NCBI RefSeq assembly: GCF_001423945.1
Contig: NZ_LMPU01000013.1
Location: forward strand, 124,001-188,000
Length of the DNA: 64,000 nt
Source: Pedobacter sp. Leaf194
GTDB lineage: Bacteria; Bacteroidota; Bacteroidia; Sphingobacteriales; Sphingobacteriaceae
Direction of reading: 5' to 3'
Shown here: positions 43,797 to 53,658 of the stretch, piece by piece
How positions within the stretch are numbered: the first letter of the stretch is position 1
Layout of the letters: each line of letters begins with the position of its first letter
Position numbers and translations under genes: made by a program
Notes under the pieces: model-generated
What the model was told of the DNA's origin: nothing
The model's database searches: none
What the model saw: the letters and a program-made list of their open reading frames with translations, nothing else

Positions 43797-46700
43797 ATGG
43801 ATAAACTTTACTTTCTGAAAAGGATTTTATTAGTCGCACCGTTCTCAGGAACGCAGCGGTCAAAAATTCTGTGTGTATTGCTTTTTCTAACCACATTTTC
43901 GGTTTCCGCCTTTGGGCAGTCGCTGATTTCTGGGGTAGTAAAAGACAATAAAGGGGTTACCATGCCCGGTGTTAGCGTTCGCGTAAAAGGCACGCCTGGC
44001 GGAGTAGTAACAGACAACGACGGCAAGTTCGCCATCCGGGCGAATGAAAATGCGGTGCTTACCTTCGTTTACATTGGCTTTGTAACTAAAGAAGTTTCAG
44101 TAAACGGCAAAACAACCTTAACTGTCGTTTTGGAAGATGACTCTCAGGGCCTTGACGAGGTTGTCGTTGTAGGCTATGGTGCTCAGAAAAAATCGACCCT
44201 AACAGGTGCAATTGCACAAATAAGTACCGAGGAGATTATGAAATCGCCTACGCCTAACCCAACCAATAGCTTAATTGGGCGTTTGCCTGGTTTGCTGGCC
44301 GTGCAAACCAGCGGACAACCGGGCGCTGATGGTGCACAACTTAAAGTTAGGGGCGTGGCAACTTATGGCGTTAACAACTCGGCCATTGTTGTGGTGGATG
44401 GAGTAGAAAGGCCCAGCTTTTCTGATGTAGATGCCAATGAAATTGAAACCATTACGGTGCTGAAAGATGCCGCATCTACGGCCATTTACGGTATCCGCGG
44501 CGCAAATGGTATCATCGTGGTTACCACTAAACAAGGTAAAATTGGTGCGCCTAAAGTAACTTATACCGGAAACTTTGCCTTGCAAACTTATACAGGTTTA
44601 GCTGTGGGCTTGCCATCATTAGAAAACGCCACGTTATTAAATCAATCCTATATTAACGATGGTAAAACCCCTTATTTTTCTGATGCTGACATCCAAAAAT
44701 TCAGAGATAAATCAGACCCGATTGGTTTTCCAGATGTGCAATGGTTTGATTACCTGACTAAAAAATATTACACTCAAACCCAGCACAACATCAACATTAA
44801 CGGCGGAACAAAAGTTGCGAAATACTTCGTTTCTGCAGGTTATGCATTTCAGGATGGTATCTTCAAAAAGTTCGAATCGCCATATGGCATCAATACCGTT
44901 CCAAATTATAACCGGTACAATTTCCGTTCGAATGTGGATTTAACGCTTAATAAAGATTTTACCGTAGGCATTAAACTCGGCGGCAGATTTGCCGACCGTT
45001 ATCAGCCTGCAGGTTTAAGATCATCGTCTGCGTTTTCTTACGATACTATCGAAGGTATGATTTCCCGGATCCTTCAGGTTCCTTCTTATGCGTACCCGGT
45101 AACTTTGCCCGATGGACGAATAACGGCCAACCCAAATATCGGAACAAACATCTGGAATCCTTATGCGGTGTTAACCAGATTTGGAACCCGTAATGATGAG
45201 AATAATACCATTGAAAGTACATTCAACTTAAATTACAAGCTTGATTTTATTACCAAAGGCCTGGGTTTCAAAACTGTTTTCGGTTACGATTCTTATTATT
45301 CAAATATTGAAAGAAGAAACGCGAACTGGGCTGCCTACGTTTATAATCCGGCAACCGGCCAGGCGACTTTATCAACAGATACAAGAAACCGTGATGAGCC
45401 TTTAGGCGCTGTGCAAGATGGCGGTGTTACCGAAGGCAGCACAAACATGAACCTTCAGGCTGGTTTTGATTATAACCGCAGTTTTGGAAAACATGGTGTA
45501 AGCGCATTATTGTTGGGTACCAGGCAATTAATAAAATCGACCGGTACAACTGCCTTTACAGCGCCACCAAGAGCTTCGCAAGGTGTTGCCAGTCGCGTGA
45601 CTTATAACTACGATGAGCGTTATTTTGCTGAATTTAACGCTTCTTATAATGGTTCAGAAAATTTTGCTGAAGGTTTGCGTTATGGTTTTTTCCCTGCTGT
45701 ATCTGCTGGCTGGACTTTAACTAATGAACCATTCTGGAAAAAGAATAATATTTTAACGTACCTTAAAATCAGGGGTAGCTACGGCCTTGTTGGTAACGAC
45801 AGGATTTCAAACGATCGTTTCCTGTTTTTAACCAATTACTCTACAAACCCGGTAAACAGCGCTCAGGCAGCTCCTTTTGGTAATCCAAACTCAATTACAA
45901 GTTATCCCACTTTGTGGATAAGCGACCCGCAATTTTTTGGTGCGTCAATTAATGCTTTGGGTAATCAAGCCGTAACCTGGGAAACTGGCACAAAACGCAA
46001 TATCGGCTTCGAAGCCCGTTTGCTAAAAGATAACTTTAAGGTAACGGTCGACTTTTTTGATGAAACCAGACGAGACATTCTAACGACACCACTTAGTGGC
46101 CTTGCTTTATTTGGCCACAGTTATCCAAACCTGAATAGGGGAATTGTTTATAATAAAGGCTACGAGGTAGAACTGGATTATCAAAAGCAAATCGGAAGCG
46201 TTACGGTGGGGCTGAACGCACAGCTTAGCTATGCAAAAAATAAGATTATTGAAAACGATGAGCCGGATGGTTTGCCTTTTTCTGTTGCAAGGAAGGGTAC
46301 GAGTGTTGGGCAGTATTTCGGATACAAAACAGACGGATTTTTTCAATCGGCTGCCGATATTGCTGCTTCGCCCAAATTGCAGGGCTATAATCCAATTCCA
46401 GGCGATTTAAAGTTTAAAGATTTAGATGGTGATGGTGTAATAACCAGCTTAGACCAAGACAAAATCGGCTACACAAACACGCCGGAGTATGTATATAGCT
46501 TTAGTCCGAGGATTATTTATAAAGGCTTTACGCTTTCGGCATTATTTCAGGGAGTTGCGCACGTAAGCTCGAATGTAATTCTTAATGAGCAGAACAATGG
46601 TCAGCAGATGTACGACTTTATGCTTAATGCATGGACTCCGGCAAACGCTGCAAATGCTGACTGGCCTGCTTTACACGCAAGGGGAACAGCATCGCTTAAT

Positions 46701-46970
46701 TATGCTTTAAATGATTTCACCCTTCAAAACTCTGCTTATCTGAAAATAAGAAATGTTGAGTTTGCGTGGAATTTTCCAAAACAATGGTCTTCTGCACTAA
46801 AACTGGCAAACATAAGGCTGTTTTTACAGGGTCAAAACCTTTACACCTGGACTAAATATAAGTTCTACGTAGACCCTGAAAATGTGAATACCATTAATAC
46901 GGCCTTTCCATTACAGGCGCTTTACCCAACATCAAGGGTTTATAATATTGGTTTAAATGTTCAATTCTAA
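43797..46970 (+). CDS. SusC-like TonB-dependent receptor
   Basis: Outer-membrane TonB-dependent transporter of the SusC family for oligosaccharide import. The N-terminus has a signal ending near SAFGQ, then a CarboxypepD_reg-like domain (residues about 45-120, GVVKDNKGVTMPGVSVRVKG), a TonB-box-like stretch LDEVVVVGYG, the plug domain (about 125-230, with VVVDGVERPS and DAASTAIYGIRGANGIIVVTT) and a beta barrel ending NIGLNVQF with the terminal aromatic residue. The full 1057 residues are normal. It pairs with the SusD gene that starts 4 bases after its stop. The leader region and LacI operator sit upstream. Confidence 0.92.
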   Translation: MDKLYFLKRILLVAPFSGTQRSKILCVLLFLTTFSVSAFGQSLISGVVKDNKGVTMPGVSVRVKGTPGGVVTDNDGKFAIRANENAVLTFVYIGFVTKEVSVNGKTTLTVVLEDDSQGLDEVVVVGYGAQKKSTLTGAIAQISTEEIMKSPTPNPTNSLIGRLPGLLAVQTSGQPGADGAQLKVRGVATYGVNNSAIVVVDGVERPSFSDVDANEIETITVLKDAASTAIYGIRGANGIIVVTTKQGKIGAPKVTYTGNFALQTYTGLAVGLPSLENATLLNQSYINDGKTPYFSDADIQKFRDKSDPIGFPDVQWFDYLTKKYYTQTQHNININGGTKVAKYFVSAGYAFQDGIFKKFESPYGINTVPNYNRYNFRSNVDLTLNKDFTVGIKLGGRFADRYQPAGLRSSSAFSYDTIEGMISRILQVPSYAYPVTLPDGRITANPNIGTNIWNPYAVLTRFGTRNDENNTIESTFNLNYKLDFITKGLGFKTVFGYDSYYSNIERRNANWAAYVYNPATGQATLSTDTRNRDEPLGAVQDGGVTEGSTNMNLQAGFDYNRSFGKHGVSALLLGTRQLIKSTGTTAFTAPPRASQGVASRVTYNYDERYFAEFNASYNGSENFAEGLRYGFFPAVSAGWTLTNEPFWKKNNILTYLKIRGSYGLVGNDRISNDRFLFLTNYSTNPVNSAQAAPFGNPNSITSYPTLWISDPQFFGASINALGNQAVTWETGTKRNIGFEARLLKDNFKVTVDFFDETRRDILTTPLSGLALFGHSYPNLNRGIVYNKGYEVELDYQKQIGSVTVGLNAQLSYAKNKIIENDEPDGLPFSVARKGTSVGQYFGYKTDGFFQSAADIAASPKLQGYNPIPGDLKFKDLDGDGVITSLDQDKIGYTNTPEYVYSFSPRIIYKGFTLSALFQGVAHVSSNVILNEQNNGQQMYDFMLNAWTPANAANADWPALHARGTASLNYALNDFTLQNSAYLKIRNVEFAWNFPKQWSSALKLANIRLFLQGQNLYTWTKYKFYVDPENVNTINTAFPLQALYPTSRVYNIGLNVQF

Positions 46971-46974
46971 TAAG

Positions 46975-48687
46975 ATGAAAAACTACAAAATATTTACGGC
47001 AATAGCTTTTTTACTGTTGTTCTCCGCTTCCTGCAAGAAAGACTATCTGGAACGTACACCAGGCGTGGCGATTAGTGAGGATGAAATTTTCGCCGATCCG
47101 GCGCTGGCAGCAAGGTTTGCCGACAACGCGTACAACTATTTAATTACAAAATATGTTCGGTTTAACGATCACCGTGGTTGTACAGCACAGGCATCTGATG
47201 AAGCCGTTTCAGGTAACTCTGAAGGTTCGGTTACCTCATTAAACCGTGGTTTATACCATGATCATTCTAATGGCCCATCGCTGAATGATATCTACGGCGT
47301 TTGGAAGTTAATGTATGCAGGCATTGCCATTCACAACAAAATGCTTGCAAGAATTGGCGAAGTGCCGCCATCACCAAATGCATCGGTTCCAATTTTCGAC
47401 CCGGTAAGGGTTGAAGGCGAGATGCGGTTTTTACGTGCCTTATCGTACTTCGAGCTTACAAAAAGGTTTGGCGGAGTGCCAATTATCGACAAGGTGTACG
47501 GCGTTAACGATGATATTAACCTGCCAAGGAAAACTTATGCAGAGGTAACACAATTTATCATCAACGATTTAAATATTGCAATTACTAAACTTGGTGATGA
47601 TGCTGCATATGGCCTTTCTAACTATGGCAGACCAACAATTGGAGCTGCACAGGCACTAAAAGCAAGAGTTTTGCTTTATGCTGCAAGCCCGTTAAATAAT
47701 CCATCAAACGATAAAACCAAATGGCAGGCTGCGGCAGATGCTGCGAAAGTTTTGATGGATGGAAGGTACGATTTGCAAAATACTTACGGCGATTTGTTGA
47801 ACCTGCCTTCATCTCCGGAGTACATTATGATTCGCATTAAAGGCAATACGCCTCTATCGGGAGAAATGATGCAGGATTTTTCCATGTCGCCAGGTTCTGG
47901 TGGTGCTCAGGGGCAGATGAATCCAACTCAAAATCACGTAGATATGTATGAAATGGCTAACGGTAAAGCCATTACCGATCCAACCTCGGGTTACAATCCA
48001 CAAAAACCTTATGAAAACAGAGAGCCTCGCTTTTACGATAATATAATCTACAACGATCGCCCTTGGCAGGGTGGTAAAATAGAAATGTGGTCTACTGTTG
48101 ATGCACAAGGCAGAACACTTTACGGAAAGGATTACAACCCAACCATTACGTACACAGCAACCCGTTATTATTGCAAAAAATACTGGCCGGAAGTTTACAG
48201 AACTGTTGGCGGAAGTACAACTTTGCTTAATTACATTTATTTCCGCTACGCGGAAATGATGCTGAATTATGCTGAAGCGCAAAATGAAGCTGTTGGTCCA
48301 GACCAATCTGTTTATCAACAACTTATAAAAATCAGAACACGTGCAGGAATTTTGCCTGGAACCAACAATTTATACGGCTTAAAAGCTGGGATGACCCAGG
48401 ATGAAATGCGTGCGGCCATCAGGCATGAACGGGCAATTGAACTTGCGTTTGAAGACCACCGCTGGTATGATATTATGCGCTGGAAAGCAGGTGCGCAAAC
48501 AATTGCTGTTCCAATGAAAGGGATGGATGTTGTAAAAAATACCAACGGTTCATTTACTTATACGCCCTTTGTTTTAACCTCAACTTTTCAAAAGACATGG
48601 TCTGAAACTCAGAATCTTTATCCAATCCCGAGAGCGGAAATTTACAAGAGCAAGGGTGTTTTGTTACAAAATCCGGGGTGGGAATAG
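46975..48687 (+). CDS. SusD-like outer-membrane glycan-binding lipoprotein
   Basis: SusD family lipoprotein that captures oligosaccharide and caps the SusC channel. The preferred start is the ATG at 46975 (MKNYKIF), 4 bases after the SusC stop; an upstream in-frame ATG at 46957 lies inside the SusC coding end. Lipobox LLFSASC with Cys at about residue 20, followed by KKDYLERTPG. TPR-like helices show GEMRFLRALSYFELTKRFGGVPI and ALKARVLLYAASPLNNP, then FRYAEMMLNYAEAQNEA and the C-terminal RHERAIELAFEDHRWYDIMRWK typical of SusD. The last residues, LLQNPGWE, are the usual SusD end. Confidence 0.92.
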   Translation: MKNYKIFTAIAFLLLFSASCKKDYLERTPGVAISEDEIFADPALAARFADNAYNYLITKYVRFNDHRGCTAQASDEAVSGNSEGSVTSLNRGLYHDHSNGPSLNDIYGVWKLMYAGIAIHNKMLARIGEVPPSPNASVPIFDPVRVEGEMRFLRALSYFELTKRFGGVPIIDKVYGVNDDINLPRKTYAEVTQFIINDLNIAITKLGDDAAYGLSNYGRPTIGAAQALKARVLLYAASPLNNPSNDKTKWQAAADAAKVLMDGRYDLQNTYGDLLNLPSSPEYIMIRIKGNTPLSGEMMQDFSMSPGSGGAQGQMNPTQNHVDMYEMANGKAITDPTSGYNPQKPYENREPRFYDNIIYNDRPWQGGKIEMWSTVDAQGRTLYGKDYNPTITYTATRYYCKKYWPEVYRTVGGSTTLLNYIYFRYAEMMLNYAEAQNEAVGPDQSVYQQLIKIRTRAGILPGTNNLYGLKAGMTQDEMRAAIRHERAIELAFEDHRWYDIMRWKAGAQTIAVPMKGMDVVKNTNGSFTYTPFVLTSTFQKTWSETQNLYPIPRAEIYKSKGVLLQNPGWE

Positions 48688-48724
48688 TTAGTTAATCAGT
48701 ATAACGCTAAAAGATTTTTTCAAT

Positions 48725-51700
48725 ATGAAATTTATTAAATCAAAATATATTATTTGTCTGATGCTTGTTTTGGCAGGAATGCTGAGCGCATACGGACAAA
48801 AGCCCGACGAAGCGGTAACGGTAAAAGGACGCGTAGTTGATAAAGACAAGAAGCCTGTTCCGGGGGTTGCCATCACAATCCAGGAAGACAAAACAAATAA
48901 GTCGGTTTCTACAGATGCGTCGGGTAACTTTTCTATCGATGCCACCACCAGTGATGTTTTAGTATTTAAGTTTGTTGGTTTTGGAACTGTTCTTAAACCG
49001 GCTGCAGAAATAAACAATAACGATGTAATTTTAACCAGGAGCTTAATTGATGCCGGTGACGATGATAATGTTTACATTCCTTTTGGTGTTAGAAAAAGGA
49101 GGGAAGTAACCGCTACCATTAGCACCATTACTACAGAAAACCTGCCTCAAATTCCATCATCATCATTAACTAATGTTTTTACAGGCAGAATCCCTGGCCT
49201 GGCCGTTTATCCAAGTGGTTCTCAGCAACCGGGCTACGATGTTTCCAGCTTTCTGGTTCGCGGCCGTTCATCGTACAACAGTAACCAGGAGCCACTGATA
49301 TTGGTTGATGGAATTGAAAGAGATTTTACGGCTATGGATTTGGGTGAAATTGAAAGTGTTAGCGTGTTGAAAGATGCTGCAACACTTGCGTGGTATGGTA
49401 TGTACGGTGCAAATGGTGTAATTTATGTAAAAACCAAACGCGGTAGCGCAACAAGCACCAAAGTTACGTTCGATGCGCAGGCTGGTTTACAGGCACCTTT
49501 GCAAATTACCCAGCCGCTGGATGCTTATACCTATGCAAGTCTTTATAACGAAGCCTCGGTAAACAGTGGCGGTGCTGCGGTTTACAATCAGGCTGCCTTG
49601 CAGGCTTACCAGGATGGGTCGGACCCGATAAAGTACCCGAACAACAATTTTGTTAGAGATTTTACAAAGAAAGTTGCACCAACACAGCGCTATGTTGCAT
49701 CGGTTACCGGTGGAAATGCTTTTATAAAGTACTACACTTTATTGAGTGCATACCAGCAAGGTGGTTTTTATAAAGGTGGCAATAACGAAGCTTACGATGC
49801 AAATACAGATTTTAACCGATATAATTTACGTACGAATATCGATTTGCATGTTAATAAAAATTTAGATGTTGCGCTTGATATTGGCGGTCGGATTACGAAT
49901 TTAACATTCCCAAATGCAGGTACGGGTACGTTCCTAAATGCCGTTTATTCAACGCCTGCAAATGCTTTTCCGATTTTAAATCCTAATGGCTCTTATGGTG
50001 GAACTTCGATTTTCTCACAAAATAATCCTTTGGCAATGTTGCAGGCAAGGGGCGCCAGTACAGATTTAATGCGTAACATGTTGGCAACAATCAGTGCCCG
50101 CCAAAAAATGGATGGCATTTTAAAGGGCCTTTCGGCCGAAGTATTTTATGCTTATGATATTGCAGGTTTGTACCGTTCAGGTTTTTCTGAAACTTACTCT
50201 ACTTCAGAGCTTGGCGCAAACGGCGTTTACACTACTTACGGTACTGCAACTAAAGTAAATTACCAGGGCAATGCTTTTTCTGGTAACGTAAAGAAGAGTG
50301 AATTTTGGGCGGGTTTGGATTACAACCGCACTTTTGGAAAACATGACATTAAGTTTTCTTCGCGGGTTTCGAGGGCTAATCTGGCTTCGTTCGGAAACCT
50401 GGATGTAAGACGCGAGGGTTGGTCTAACAGATTATCTTACGGTTTTATCCAGCGCTATTTTGTTGATCTAACCGCGGGTTACTCAGGTTCGGAAAACTTT
50501 GCACCCGGCCGCCGCTACGGTTTCTTTCCTGCAGCTTCAGCAGGATGGATTTTATCTGATGAAAACTTCATGAAAGGGACATCAAAATGGCTTGATTTAT
50601 TAAAAATCCGTGGCTCTTATGGTATTGTGGGCAATGATGCAATTGGTTCAGCGAGGCGTTTTGCTTTCAACGATTTTTATAGCCGAAGCACCACTGGCTA
50701 TACTTTCGGAACTGCATTTGCCGGCGTTGGCGGAACAGGACAACTCGCTTTGGCAAATCCATATTTAACATGGGAGAAGGCTTATAAAACGAGTATTGGT
50801 TTTGATGCCAGGATGTTAAAACAATCGCTTTCCATCAGCGCAGATTATTTTTACGAAGACAGGAAAAACCTGACAACAGGTTCTTTGTTACCCAGCACCC
50901 TGGGCCAGAGTTTAATCTTCGTTAATGAAGGCGAAGCAGAATACAGGGGTTTTGAAACAGGTGTAAATTACAATAAAAGACTTGGAGACGTAAATCTGAA
51001 CCTTTTCGGAAACTTCACTTATAATGTTAGTAAGATTTTAGCAATCAACGAAGCTGCTAACCTGCCTGCTTATCAGAAATCGCTTGGTCACCCTATTTCG
51101 AGTGTTATAGCGCCGTCTGGTACAGCATCAACTAATCCAGGTTATATAAGCTCAATGCTTATATCTGATGGAATATTCCAGAATCAGGCACAGATAAACG
51201 CTTCGCCGGTACAGCAATTATCAAGGGAAGTTAAGCCGGGCGATATTAAATACGTGGATCAGAATGCCGATGGTGTGATTAACGATTTAGACCGCGTAAG
51301 AACAGATTTCAACTTTGTGCCTAAAGCTTACTTCGGTTTTGGCGCTTCTGTGGCTGTTAAAAATTTCGATTTAAACTTTTTATTTCAGGGAACAAGCGGT
51401 CGTTCAATCACCATTCAGCAATTGGTAAATGGGGGTACAGCCAACAACGGCTATCTAAATCAATTCAGTGTAGACAGGTGGACACCAGAAAATCCTAATG
51501 CTGCCTATCCACGTTTGCTGTTAACCGACCGTGGTAACAATACTGCAAACTCTGATTTTTGGATACGTTCCGGTGATTACATTCGGTTGAAAAATGTCGA
51601 ACTGGGCTACTCTTTGTCGCCTTCATTTATCAAAAAATTGAAGATTTCCCAATTGCGTTTTTATGTAAGCGGTTTAAATCTTTTAACATTTGATAAGCTT

Positions 51701-51823
51701 GGCGATTTAAATATTGACCCTGAGCTTCCGGAATCCGGTTTTGCATCTACCATAGGTTCTATAAACAGTGCATCATATCCTTACATGAAAATTTATTCAT
51801 TTGGATTGAACTTGAAATTTTAA
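48725..51823 (+). CDS. Second SusC-like TonB-dependent receptor
   Basis: SusC-family receptor, 1032 residues. Signal peptide ending near SAYGQ, CarboxypepD_reg-like domain (KGRVVDKDKKPVPGVAITI), then a region lacking the usual DEVVVVGYG: it reads YIPFGVRKRREVTATIS before the plug. The plug has LVRGRSSYN, LVDGIERDFT and DAATLAWYGMYGANGVIYVKT, and the barrel ends YSFGLNLKF. The degenerate TonB-box region distinguishes it from the first receptor and could reflect altered TonB coupling or a different partner TonB. Located 37 bases after the first SusD gene and 11 bases before the second. Confidence 0.9.
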   Translation: MKFIKSKYIICLMLVLAGMLSAYGQKPDEAVTVKGRVVDKDKKPVPGVAITIQEDKTNKSVSTDASGNFSIDATTSDVLVFKFVGFGTVLKPAAEINNNDVILTRSLIDAGDDDNVYIPFGVRKRREVTATISTITTENLPQIPSSSLTNVFTGRIPGLAVYPSGSQQPGYDVSSFLVRGRSSYNSNQEPLILVDGIERDFTAMDLGEIESVSVLKDAATLAWYGMYGANGVIYVKTKRGSATSTKVTFDAQAGLQAPLQITQPLDAYTYASLYNEASVNSGGAAVYNQAALQAYQDGSDPIKYPNNNFVRDFTKKVAPTQRYVASVTGGNAFIKYYTLLSAYQQGGFYKGGNNEAYDANTDFNRYNLRTNIDLHVNKNLDVALDIGGRITNLTFPNAGTGTFLNAVYSTPANAFPILNPNGSYGGTSIFSQNNPLAMLQARGASTDLMRNMLATISARQKMDGILKGLSAEVFYAYDIAGLYRSGFSETYSTSELGANGVYTTYGTATKVNYQGNAFSGNVKKSEFWAGLDYNRTFGKHDIKFSSRVSRANLASFGNLDVRREGWSNRLSYGFIQRYFVDLTAGYSGSENFAPGRRYGFFPAASAGWILSDENFMKGTSKWLDLLKIRGSYGIVGNDAIGSARRFAFNDFYSRSTTGYTFGTAFAGVGGTGQLALANPYLTWEKAYKTSIGFDARMLKQSLSISADYFYEDRKNLTTGSLLPSTLGQSLIFVNEGEAEYRGFETGVNYNKRLGDVNLNLFGNFTYNVSKILAINEAANLPAYQKSLGHPISSVIAPSGTASTNPGYISSMLISDGIFQNQAQINASPVQQLSREVKPGDIKYVDQNADGVINDLDRVRTDFNFVPKAYFGFGASVAVKNFDLNFLFQGTSGRSITIQQLVNGGTANNGYLNQFSVDRWTPENPNAAYPRLLLTDRGNNTANSDFWIRSGDYIRLKNVELGYSLSPSFIKKLKISQLRFYVSGLNLLTFDKLGDLNIDPELPESGFASTIGSINSASYPYMKIYSFGLNLKF

Positions 51824-51834
51824 AAGATAAGACA

Positions 51835-53556
51835 ATGAAAAAAAATATATTTTATCTAATCATCGCTTTTTTAACCTTCCAGGTAACAGGATGTAAAAAA
51901 GACAGCTTTCTTCAAGATGGTTCTTTTAGTGGGGGAAACGACATTACCCAGGCGCAGCTTTGGGCAAATCCGGATTATGCCAGGAATTTTTTAAATAATG
52001 TTTACGCTGTTTTATCAGATCGATACAATGTAGATAACGCAGGCGCCTTGTTTGCTTCGGGAACGGATGAAGCCGTAAATTCCAATCAGAATTCTTCAAT
52101 TTTGACCTTAACGAACGGTACATGGAGCGCAGCAAAACCTTTTGATGAGGTTTGGGCAGATATGTATGTTGGCATACGCAAGGCAAATATGTTCATGGAG
52201 AATATCGATGGTAGCGCCGTAATTCCATTGGATGAGGTTGTACCAGCCAACGTTGCTGCCAATCAAACTTATGCGGCCCAGGTAGAGCGTTTAAAAGGGC
52301 AGGCTTACTTTTTGCGGGCTTTTTTCCAGTTCGAACTTTTAAAACGATATGGCAGCTATGCAATCGTTACGCAAACATTAACGGTAAACGATAACCTTGA
52401 TTTACCAAGAAATACTTTTCAGCAATGCGTAGATCAGATTTCTAAAGATTGCGAGGAAGCAATTGCAAGATTGCCATTGTCGCCAACAGAATGGAGAACT
52501 TCGGATAGGGGCAGGGCGACACAAACAGCTGCAATGGCATTAAAGGCGAGATTGCTACTGTACGCTGCAAGTCCGCAATACAATCCAGGCAATGATATAA
52601 CGAAATGGCAGGCCGCGGCAGATGCAGCAAAAAGATTAATGGATACCGGAAAACACAGCATTTATACCTCATACCCAAACATCTGGTTGTGGAACAACGG
52701 TGCTTTTAACGCCGAAACAATTTTTGCAACATCAACATTAAATACAAATTCTATTGAAGTAAATAATGCCCCTATTAGCTACGATGCCGCAAACGGGCGT
52801 ACAAACCCGACACAAGAATTAGTTGATGCATTTGAAGTGCGCTCTACCGGCCGGCTAATTACTGATGCCAATTCTGGTTACGCTGCAACAAATCCTTATG
52901 CAAATCGCGACCCTCGTTTAAATTTTTCAATCATGTACAATGGTTCAACGTTTAAAAATAAGACGGTTGATACCTATGTTGGTGGCAAGGATGGCTTGAA
53001 CCTAAACATCAACGCCACAAAAACAGGTTACTATCTTCGTAAATATTTGAGCGAAACTGCTGCCTGGGGACCAACGACTACCAACGTTCGCAGGCCATGG
53101 ATATTTTTCCGCTACGCAGAAGTGCTCTTAAACTATGCGGAAGCACTTAATGAAGTACAAGGTGCTGCGGCGCAAACCGAAATATTACGGGTTATTAATC
53201 TGATTCGGAACAGAACAGGTGTGCAGATGCCGCTTTTGCAAACTACGAACCCATCGGCTAATGGCTATGTTGCACCAACGCAGGCTGAGTTAAGAAAACG
53301 GATTAGGAATGAGCGTAGGGTAGAGTTGTGTTTTGAAGAACACCGTTTTTACGATGTTCGCCGTTGGAAAGAGGCCGAGACAACCTTTAACAAAGCGGTA
53401 ACCGGAATGCGAATTGTACAAACTGCGCCCGCTACATTTACTTACACGCCTTTTACGGTAGAGAACAGGGTTTTCACTCCCAGAAACTATTTATATCCAA
53501 TCTCGCAGAACGAATTAAACAGATCGCCAGCTTTAGGGCAAAACCCTGGCTACTAA
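51835..53556 (+). CDS. Second SusD-like lipoprotein
   Basis: SusD family lipoprotein paired with the second SusC. Signal MKKNIFYLIIAFLTFQVTGC with lipobox VTGC and KKDSF after it. Typical segments: QVERLKGQAYFLRAFFQFELLKRYGSY, ALKARLLLYAASPQYNPGND, FRYAEVLLNYAEALNEV, RNERRVELCFEEHRFYDVRRWKEAE and the end ALGQNPGY. A hairpin follows 20 bases after the stop, before the glycoside hydrolase genes. The different sequence from the first SusD suggests different glycan fragments are captured. Confidence 0.9.
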   Translation: MKKNIFYLIIAFLTFQVTGCKKDSFLQDGSFSGGNDITQAQLWANPDYARNFLNNVYAVLSDRYNVDNAGALFASGTDEAVNSNQNSSILTLTNGTWSAAKPFDEVWADMYVGIRKANMFMENIDGSAVIPLDEVVPANVAANQTYAAQVERLKGQAYFLRAFFQFELLKRYGSYAIVTQTLTVNDNLDLPRNTFQQCVDQISKDCEEAIARLPLSPTEWRTSDRGRATQTAAMALKARLLLYAASPQYNPGNDITKWQAAADAAKRLMDTGKHSIYTSYPNIWLWNNGAFNAETIFATSTLNTNSIEVNNAPISYDAANGRTNPTQELVDAFEVRSTGRLITDANSGYAATNPYANRDPRLNFSIMYNGSTFKNKTVDTYVGGKDGLNLNINATKTGYYLRKYLSETAAWGPTTTNVRRPWIFFRYAEVLLNYAEALNEVQGAAAQTEILRVINLIRNRTGVQMPLLQTTNPSANGYVAPTQAELRKRIRNERRVELCFEEHRFYDVRRWKEAETTFNKAVTGMRIVQTAPATFTYTPFTVENRVFTPRNYLYPISQNELNRSPALGQNPGY

Positions 53557-53575
53557 TGGTTTTGAAATAGAATAA

Positions 53576-53610
53576 ATTTAAAGTGGACGGTTAAACACCG
53601 TCCATTAAAT
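53576..53610 (+). terminator. Hairpin between SusD2 and the hydrolase genes (possible attenuator)
   Basis: TGGACGGT (53584-53591) pairs with ACCGTCCA (53597-53604) around a 5-base loop, and ATTTAA / TTAAAT flanks extend the stem with a two-base bulge. It lies 20 bases past the SusD2 stop and is followed by a T-rich stretch. It could be a partial terminator that keeps receptor transcripts more abundant than the downstream hydrolase transcripts. Confidence 0.55.
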
Positions 53611-53658
53611 AATTGTTAGTTTTGAATTAGCAATAATTTATCCTTAAACATTTACATC

